From Protaetiibacter larvae (GTDB lineage Bacteria > Actinomycetota > Actinomycetes > Actinomycetales > Microbacteriaceae): a DNA stretch of 64,000 nt. Below, piece by piece: positions 58,097 to 64,000 of the stretch. The translations under genes were made by a program, and so were the position numbers. Location: the NCBI RefSeq assembly GCF_008365275.1, contig NZ_CP043504.1, forward strand, positions 1,054,001 through 1,118,000. The letters run 5' to 3'. Within the stretch, counting starts at the first letter, position 1, and each line of letters starts with the position of its first letter. Under the pieces are notes generated by a model. It was not told the DNA's origin. It searched no databases and saw only the letters and a program-made list of their open reading frames with translations.

Positions 58097-58977
58097 CCGC
58101 GCTCGCCGAACTGGATGCCGTGACGCGGCGCTACGGGAACCTGGTCGCACTCGACGAGGTGAGCCTCGCGGTCGACGAGGGCCGCATCCTGGGGCTGCTC
58201 GGGCCGAACGGCGCCGGCAAGACCACGCTGCTGTCGCTCGTGGCCGGCCTCATCCGCCCCACCTCGGGCACGGTGCGCCTCTTCGGGCGCGACCCGCGCG
58301 ACGCCGCCGCCCGCGTCGGACTCGGCACGACCCCGCAGGAGACGGCGCTGCCGGCTCCCCTCAAGGTGGGCGAGGTGATCGACTTCGTGGGCGGGCACTT
58401 CCCGGACCGGGTGCCGACCGCTGAGCTCGCCGCCGAGTTCGGGCTCGAGGAGCTGCTGCGCCGCCAGACCGGTTCGCTCTCGGGCGGGCAGCGCCGGCGG
58501 CTGAGCGTCGCCCTCGCCTTCGTGGGCCGCCCGAAGCTCGTGCTGCTCGACGAACCGACCACGGGCCTCGACGTCGACGGACGCCACGTGCTGTGGGGGG
58601 CCATCCGCCGCCAGCGCGAAGCCGGCGCGGCGATCGTCGTCACGAGCCACTACCTGGAGGAGATCGAGGCGCTCGCCGAGCGGGTGGCGGTCGTCACGGG
58701 CGGTCGGATCGCCGCCGACGGCGAACTCGCGACGATCATCGCGAACGCCGGCACCCGATGGGCGAGCCTCACGAGCGCCGCCCCGGATCGGGTGGCCGCG
58801 CTGCCGGAGGTGGCCGGTTCGCGCATCGACGGCGACCACGTCGAGCTCTCCCTGCACGACGCCGACGCCTTCGTGCGCGCGCTCGTGGCATCCGCTCTGC
58901 CGTTCACGGGGCTGCAACTGCGCAGCGCCACCCTCGAGGAGGCCTTCCTCTCGATCGTGAAGGAGAGCGCCGCATGA
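58093..58977 (+). CDS. ABC-2 transporter ATPase
   Basis: 294 residues. Walker A GPNGAGKTT, GTTPQETALPAPLKVGEVID, signature LSGGQRRRL, Walker B LVLLDEPTTGLDVDGR, switch VTSHYLEE; then a C-terminal accessory domain (about 215-294). Typical of drug or antibiotic resistance exporters of the CcmA/DrrA group. Coupled by ATGA to the permease. Confidence 0.92.
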   Translation: MTALAELDAVTRRYGNLVALDEVSLAVDEGRILGLLGPNGAGKTTLLSLVAGLIRPTSGTVRLFGRDPRDAAARVGLGTTPQETALPAPLKVGEVIDFVGGHFPDRVPTAELAAEFGLEELLRRQTGSLSGGQRRRLSVALAFVGRPKLVLLDEPTTGLDVDGRHVLWGAIRRQREAGAAIVVTSHYLEEIEALAERVAVVTGGRIAADGELATIIANAGTRWASLTSAAPDRVAALPEVAGSRIDGDHVELSLHDADAFVRALVASALPFTGLQLRSATLEEAFLSIVKESAA

Positions 58978-59729
58978 TCGGCACCATCCGCCTGGGCGCC
59001 CTGCACACCCGCTACCTGCTCGTCGAGACCTTCCGGGTGCCGATGGCCGTCATCGGCGCGTTCGCGTTCCCCGCGCTGTCGTTCCTGTTCTTCGTGGTGC
59101 CGCAGCGCGCGGTCGCCGAGGTGCCGCTGCTCGCGACCCAGGCCGTCATCCAGCTGTGCGTGTTCGCCGTGATGGCGAACGCGCTCTTCGGCTACGGTCT
59201 CTCGATCGCGCAGGCCCGGGAGACGCCGTGGGAGCCGTACCTGCGCACCCTGCCGGCGCCCGCGGCATCCCGCATCATCGGCCAGGTGTTCTCGACGGGC
59301 ACCATCGGCCTGCTCGCGATCGTCCCGGTCGTGCTGCTCGGGGCGTTCCTCACCGAGGCGGAGGCGGATGCCGGGAGCATCGTGCGCGGACTCGTCGCGC
59401 TCGCGCTCACCTCGCTGCCGTTCGTGTTCGCGGGCATCTCGATCGGCTACGCCCTGCCGGCGAAGGCGGCGATCGCGGTCGTGCAGGTCGTGATGTTCAC
59501 GCTCGCCTTCGCGGGTGGCCTGTTCCTGCCGCCGCAGCTGTTCCCCGACTGGCTCGACACCCTGTCGCGTGCGCTGCCCTCGCGGCAGGCCCGGGAGCTC
59601 GTGGTGTGGGCGGTGCAGGGCGGCGAGCTGCCCGGCTGGGAGCTGCTGGGGGCGGTCGCCTGGGCGCTCGTGCTCCTCGTGCTCGCCCTCGTGCTGTTCC
59701 GTCGCGACGAGGGGCGCCGCTTCCGCTGA
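58974..59729 (+). CDS. ABC-2 transporter permease
   Basis: 251 residues from the ATG at 58974. Six membrane segments; ETPWEPYLRTLPAPAASRII is the characteristic cytoplasmic loop of ABC-2 permeases and GGLFLPPQLFPDWLDTLSRA the extracellular one near the C-terminus. Last gene of the operon, followed by a perfect 23-bp hairpin. Substrate unknown; export of a toxic compound or lipid is usual for this type. Confidence 0.9.
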   Translation: MIGTIRLGALHTRYLLVETFRVPMAVIGAFAFPALSFLFFVVPQRAVAEVPLLATQAVIQLCVFAVMANALFGYGLSIAQARETPWEPYLRTLPAPAASRIIGQVFSTGTIGLLAIVPVVLLGAFLTEAEADAGSIVRGLVALALTSLPFVFAGISIGYALPAKAAIAVVQVVMFTLAFAGGLFLPPQLFPDWLDTLSRALPSRQARELVVWAVQGGELPGWELLGAVAWALVLLVLALVLFRRDEGRRFR

Positions 59730-59740
59730 GCGCCCGCAGG

Positions 59741-59800
59741 TGGTGCGGTTTCGGCTGGATGGCACCGGCGAAGCCGCGCCATCCAGCCGAAACCGCACCA
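59741..59800. repeat. Intergenic hairpin, GCGGTTTCGGC family (23-bp stem)
   Basis: Arms 59741-59763 and 59778-59800 are exact complements and include TGGTGCGGTTTCGGCTGG; loop of 14 bases. Shares GCGGTTTCGGCTnGATGGC with the hairpin at 34255. It follows the ABC permease stop by 11 bases and likely terminates that operon. Confidence 0.75.
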
Positions 59801-59843
59801 TGCTGGGGTGTCGGGCGCCCGGCGCGGGCCGCGGGGGCGATGA

Positions 59844-60686
<843 letters not shown>

Positions 60687-60687
60687 G

Positions 60688-60757
60688 CTCCCCGAAAGTA
60701 CGTACTTCTGGGCTCTGTGCCCCCGATTTCGGCCCATAAGTACGTACTTTCGGGGAG
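60688..60757. repeat. Palindromic repeat element, copy 2 (intergenic)
   Basis: Arms 60688-60713 and 60732-60757, 26 bases each with one mismatch, core CCCCGAAAGTACGTACTT; loop 60714-60731. Starts one base after the aldo/keto reductase stop and ends three bases before the IS481 target site. Same core and size as the element inside hrpA. Confidence 0.75.
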
Positions 60758-60760
60758 AGG

Positions 60761-60766
60761 GCTAGA
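60761..60766. repeat. IS481 target-site duplication, left copy
   Basis: GCTAGA, repeated exactly at 61857-61862. It has the CTAG centre preferred by IS481 elements. Confidence 0.9.
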
Positions 60767-61856
60767 TGTTCTTCCCCGACACGTTGTGAACGGCTGAGGT
60801 GAGCGAAGACCTCCGGGAACGATGTGGGTAACCACACTCAGATCGTTTCCACGGAGGTCTTCGTGACTCACGCTAACGCGCCGTTTACTCCGGAGGGCAG
60901 GGCGCGCCTTGCTCGTCTCATCGTCGATCAGGGCTGGCCGGTGCGGCGGGCTGCTGAGCGGTTCCAGTGCTCCCCGGCGACGGCTTCCCGTTGGGCGTGC
61001 CGCTACCGCGCCGGGCTGCCGCTGACCGATCGCAGCTCCCGACCGCACCGCAGCCCGTCGCGCTCGTCCCAGCGACTCGAGCGACGCATCGTCGCGTTGC
61101 GCTTCACCCGCCGTTGGGGTCCGCACCGCATCGGCTATCACCTCGGTGTTCCCCGCTCGACGGTCGGACGCGTTCTCGCCCGCTATCGGATGCCGCGACT
61201 TGTCCACGTCGATCAGGCCACCGGGCTGCCTGTTCGCGCGCCGAAGCCGGTCCGCTACGAGGTCGCCGCGCCGGGAGAGCTCGTCCATGTCGATATCAAG
61301 AAACTCGGTCGCATCCCGGATGGCGGCGGCTGGCGCATCCATGGTCGCGGTTCGACCCAGGATCGACGAGCCGGCTCGGCCCGGGATCGAGCCGCACGTC
61401 GCGGCGCGTCCCCTTCGCGCGGCTACACCTTCCTGCACCACGCGGTCGATGACCACTCCCGGCTCGCCTACTCCGAGCAACTCCCCGACGAACGCAAAGA
61501 GACCGCGGCCGGCTTCTGGCTCCGAGCCGCAGCGTTCTTCGCCGAGCACGGCATCACCGTCACCGCCGTGATGACCGACAACGGCTCCTGCTACCGATCA
61601 CGCGCCTTCGCCGCCGCACTCGGCAACATCCAGCACCGCTGGACACGCCCCTACCGGCCGCAGACCAACGGCAAGGTCGAACGCTTCAACCGCACCCTCG
61701 CCACCGAGTGGGCCTACGCCGAGGCATACTCATCCGAGGCCACCCGCTCAGCCACCTACGCCGACTGGCTCCATCACTACAATCACCACCGACCCCACAC
61801 CGGAATCGGCGGTCTCGTCCCCGCAGCCCGCGTTCACAACCTCACGGGGAAGAACA
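60767..61856 (+). mobile_element. IS481-family insertion sequence, complete
   Basis: 1090 bases bounded by 26-base terminal inverted repeats: left TGTTCTTCCCCGACACGTTG (60767 on), right end 61831-61856 reading inward TGTTCTTCCCCGTGAGGTTG; 23 of 26 match. Flanked by GCTAGA duplications. One transposase gene with an intact frame. The conserved ends and exact duplication indicate a fairly recent insertion. Confidence 0.93.
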
Positions 61857-61861
61857 GCTAG
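60863..61861 (+). CDS. IS481-family transposase
   Basis: 332 residues from the GTG at 60863 (GGAGGTCTTC upstream); an ATG-type start at 60824 is possible but has no site. N-terminal HTH (ARLIVDQGWPVRRAAERFQC, WACRYRAGLPLTDRSSRPHR) and a DDE integrase core: ELVHVDIKKLG (Asp), VMTDNGSCY (Asp), NGKVERFNRTLATEW (Glu). The last codon and the TAG stop are formed by the GCTAGA target duplication, i.e. the element itself does not carry its stop codon. Confidence 0.92.
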   Translation: MTHANAPFTPEGRARLARLIVDQGWPVRRAAERFQCSPATASRWACRYRAGLPLTDRSSRPHRSPSRSSQRLERRIVALRFTRRWGPHRIGYHLGVPRSTVGRVLARYRMPRLVHVDQATGLPVRAPKPVRYEVAAPGELVHVDIKKLGRIPDGGGWRIHGRGSTQDRRAGSARDRAARRGASPSRGYTFLHHAVDDHSRLAYSEQLPDERKETAAGFWLRAAAFFAEHGITVTAVMTDNGSCYRSRAFAAALGNIQHRWTRPYRPQTNGKVERFNRTLATEWAYAEAYSSEATRSATYADWLHHYNHHRPHTGIGGLVPAARVHNLTGKNS

Positions 61862-61862
61862 A
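61857..61862. repeat. IS481 target-site duplication, right copy
   Basis: GCTAGA. Its CTAG centre supplies the TAG stop of the transposase on the plus strand and the TAG stop of the hydrolase on the minus strand. Confidence 0.9.
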
Positions 61863-62619
61863 GGGGGATGACGGTGCGCTCGCCGCGCGGGGTCGCCACG
61901 AGCAGCTCGGCGAGGCCGGCCTCGGCGAACGCCTTCTCGAGGTCGGCGCGGCTCTCCGAGAAGTGCGCCCAGTCCTCCACGTGCACGCCCACGACGGCCC
62001 GCGCCCCCAGCAGCTCGGCGGCGCGCGCCGCCTTCGCCGAGGTGAGGGTGAGCGCGAGCGGCACCGGGGCCACGCGGGCCGCCCCCGCGAACAGGAACGC
62101 CACATCCACGGTCCCGAACCGCTTCACGGCACGGCGGATGAGCGGCAGGGATGAGTTGTCGCCCGAGACGTAGACGGTGGGCTCACCGGGGGCGGTGAGC
62201 AGGAAGCTCGTCACCGGTCCGACGGCGGCGCGCAGCAGGCGCGGTCCGTGGCGTCCGGGGAGCGCCGTCACCGTGACCTCCCCCAGCTGGTGGGTCTGCC
62301 ACGGGCGCAGTCCGATGACGGGCGTGCCGAGCGCGGCCTCCGCCTGCGGGGTGGACAGCATGACGGGCGCGCGCAGCGCCACCTCCTTGCCGGTGTCGTC
62401 GAAGTTGTCGGCGTGGCCGTGGTGCGAGACGAGCACGAGGTCGACGGGCCCGACGGCGGCCGCCGGCAACCCCGGTCCCGCGGTCTTCTCGAGCCCCGCC
62501 TGCACATACCGCTTCGGCTCGTCGAAGGTCGGGTCGATGAGGATGCGCAGCCCGGCATACTCCAGCAGGGTGGACGGGCCGCCGATGTAGGTCACGGCCG
62601 GGGGAGTGGTGGTCGGCAT
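61858..62619 (-). CDS. Metallo-beta-lactamase-fold hydrolase (UlaG-like)
   Basis: 253 residues from the ATG at 62619. Metal motif HHGHADNFD (HxHxDH-like: His-x-His-x-Asp), [20 protein letters not shown] with a His, VYVSGDNSS and a late [11 protein letters not shown]. Matches UlaG/YtnP-like L-ascorbate-6-P-lactonase-type hydrolases, many with unknown substrates. The insertion at its stop codon left the protein intact because the target duplication restores the TAG. Divergent from the DUF255 gene with only 12 bases between the start codons. Confidence 0.85.
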   Translation of the reverse strand: MPTTTPPAVTYIGGPSTLLEYAGLRILIDPTFDEPKRYVQAGLEKTAGPGLPAAAVGPVDLVLVSHHGHADNFDDTGKEVALRAPVMLSTPQAEAALGTPVIGLRPWQTHQLGEVTVTALPGRHGPRLLRAAVGPVTSFLLTAPGEPTVYVSGDNSSLPLIRRAVKRFGTVDVAFLFAGAARVAPVPLALTLTSAKAARAAELLGARAVVGVHVEDWAHFSESRADLEKAFAEAGLAELLVATPRGERTVIPL

Positions 62620-62634
62620 AGGCTGAAGCCTATG
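62617..62634. promoter_or_regulatory. Symmetrical divergent leaderless promoters
   Basis: CATAGGCTGAAGCCTATG is a perfect palindrome around GA with the start codons of the two divergent genes at its ends. Each strand has TAGGCT seven bases before its ATG, and each -10 overlaps the first base of the opposite start codon. Confidence 0.6.
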
Positions 62635-64000
62635 GCGAACCGCCTGGCGTCCGCGATCAGCCCCTACCTGGTCGGTCACGCGGAGAATCCGGTGGATTGG
62701 TGGCCGTGGGGCGAGGCGGCTTTCGCCGAGGCCGCCCGCCGCGACGTGCCCGTGCTCGTCTCGATCGGCTACGCCACCTGCCACTGGTGCCACGTGATGG
62801 CGCGCGAGTCGTTCTCCGACCCGGAGCTCGCCGCGTACCTCAACGCGCAGGTCGTGTCGATCAAGGTGGACCGCGAGGAGCATCCCGAGGTGGATGCCGC
62901 CTTCCTCGCGGCGGCGAGCGCCTTCACGCCGCAGCTCGGCTGGCCGCTCACGGTGTTCGCGACCCCCGAGGGGCGGGTGTTCTACGCGGGCACCTACTTC
63001 CCGCCGCAGCCGGTGCGCGGGGTGCCGTCGTTCCGGCAGGTGCTGGAGGCGATCGTCGAGGCGTGGGCGGATCGCCGCGCCGAGGTGGAGGCGACGGGCG
63101 CCGCGGTGGCGGAGGCGCTCGCGGCTCGGCCCGATCCGGGTGCGGGTGCGTTGCCTGCGGAGCACGCGCTCGCCGCCGCGGTCGCCGAGCTCGCGACCTT
63201 CGAGGATCCGCAGTTCGGCGGTTTCGGGGCGGACGCCAAGTTCCCGAACGCCCCCGTCATCGCGTTCCTCGCCGAGCGCGCCCTCGGGGGCGACGAGTCC
63301 GCGGCTGCGCTCGGTCGTCGCCTCTACGATGCGACCCAGGCGCTGCGCGACCCGGTGGAGGGCGGTTTCTTCCGCTACGCGGTGCGCCGCGACTGGTCCG
63401 AGCCGCACTACGAGCGGATGCTGTCCGACAACGCGCAGCTGCTGGACCTCGCCACGGCTTTCGGCGACGAGCCGACGGCGGATGCGGTGGCCGGCTTCCT
63501 GCTCGAGGTGCTGCGCCTGCCCGGCGGGGCGTTCGCCTCGGCGCAGGATTCCGAGAGCCTCATCGACGGGGTCGGCAGTGAGGGCGGCTACTACGCGTTG
63601 GACGCCGCCGGCCGTGCCGTCCAACCGCCTCCGCGCGTCGACGACAAGGTGCTGGCGGGGCTCAACGGGCTCGCGATCGGCGCGCTGGCCGGGGCAGGGC
63701 TGCGTTTCGCCCGGCCGGACTGGGTCACGGCCGCCCGGGCTGCTGCGGATGCCGTGCGCGCCACCCATGTGGTCGGCACCCCCGACGGCCCGCGGCTGCG
63801 CCGGGCGAGCCGCGACGACCGGGTGTCGGATGCCGCGGCAACCCTCGAGGACTACGGCGGCCTCGCGTGCGGCCTGCTGCGGCTGGCGCTCGCGACCGGG
63901 GATCCCGAGCCGGCGGTGCTCGCCCAGGCGCTCGTCGAGGCGTGCGGGGATGATGCGCGGATCGCGGTGCCGGGCGGTGGGGATGCGGTGCTCGCACGCC
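62632..64000 (+). CDS. Thioredoxin-like DUF255 protein (YyaL/SPATA20 family), truncated by window end
   Basis: The frame is open from the ATG at 62632 to the window edge (456 codons); the family is usually 600-700 residues, so the rest lies beyond. N-terminal thioredoxin-like domain: [40 protein letters not shown] with a CxxC (CHWC), [13 protein letters not shown], then [20 protein letters not shown]. After about residue 200 an (alpha/alpha)6 barrel: [28 protein letters not shown] and [20 protein letters not shown]. Members are called thioredoxin-domain or AGE/glucosidase-like proteins; biochemical role is unknown. Confidence 0.92.
   Translation, partial: MANRLASAISPYLVGHAENPVDWWPWGEAAFAEAARRDVPVLVSIGYATCHWCHVMARESFSDPELAAYLNAQVVSIKVDREEHPEVDAAFLAAASAFTPQLGWPLTVFATPEGRVFYAGTYFPPQPVRGVPSFRQVLEAIVEAWADRRAEVEATGAAVAEALAARPDPGAGALPAEHALAAAVAELATFEDPQFGGFGADAKFPNAPVIAFLAERALGGDESAAALGRRLYDATQALRDPVEGGFFRYAVRRDWSEPHYERMLSDNAQLLDLATAFGDEPTADAVAGFLLEVLRLPGGAFASAQDSESLIDGVGSEGGYYALDAAGRAVQPPPRVDDKVLAGLNGLAIGALAGAGLRFARPDWVTAARAAADAVRATHVVGTPDGPRLRRASRDDRVSDAAATLEDYGGLACGLLRLALATGDPEPAVLAQALVEACGDDARIAVPGGGDAVLAR

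Overview
The window is high-GC actinobacterial chromosome, most likely from a member of the Microbacteriaceae (inference). The basis is the GC-rich third positions throughout, Gram-positive lipoprotein signals, an IdeR/DtxR-type iron box, an lldD very like the corynebacterial enzyme, and many leaderless-type promoters with TANNNT six or seven bases before the start codon. No tRNA, rRNA or CRISPR array was recognised.

Layout. 1-2.5 kb: end of a GntR/FCD regulator, a DUF4432 sugar epimerase-like protein and a lactonase. 2.6-4.8 kb: SRPBCC protein, a Zur-like operator, an orphan ZnuA/PsaA-type metal-binding lipoprotein and a secreted protein. 4.85-6.8 kb: GntR regulator with tandem operators, then lldD (lactate oxidation). 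6.8-8.9 kb: PadR/HAAS pair, an OhrR-like MarR regulator and a small cysteine protein. 8.8-13.9 kb: an iron-box-controlled ECF transporter with three paralogous S components, a fused double ATPase, a T component and a siderophore-interacting reductase, four of the junctions being four-base start/stop overlaps. 14-19.2 kb: FMN reductase, DUF4349 lipoprotein, hydrolase, aldo/keto reductase, TetR regulator and its membrane target. 19.2-28.6 kb: a cell-surface polysaccharide cluster (nucleotide-sugar dehydrogenase, epimerase, secreted deacetylase with PPAD repeats, DPBB-like lipoprotein, processive glycosyltransferase) and a large LuxR-type regulator. 28.8-34.3 kb: MFS transporter, then a class I ribonucleotide reductase operon in which the C-terminal CxxC tail of NrdA lies in a separate 27-codon reading frame with its own ribosome binding site, and NrdB carries Phe where the radical Tyr should be (class Ic signature). 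34.3-37.2 kb: two FMN-barrel proteins and an ABC exporter.

37.2-53.2 kb is a probable organosulfur island. Two divergent operons share a promoter region holding repeated CTACAT motifs. Leftward: aldo/keto reductase, rhodanese, an IS3-OrfA-like HTH protein, OsmC, rhodanese. Rightward: NtaA/DmoA/SnaA-type flavin monooxygenase, a complete peptide-type ABC importer, a heterodimeric ABC exporter, aldo/keto reductase, and a third rhodanese. The likely logic is import of an organosulfur compound, oxidative C-S cleavage, aldehyde reduction and sulfane-sulfur handling; the substrate is unknown.

53.2-64 kb: hrpA helicase with a palindromic repeat inserted in frame, a membrane protein/regulator/ABC operon, an aldo/keto reductase, an intact IS481-family element with a GCTAGA target duplication, a metallo-beta-lactamase-fold hydrolase, and a truncated DUF255 thioredoxin-like protein. 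The last two share a perfectly symmetrical divergent leaderless promoter.
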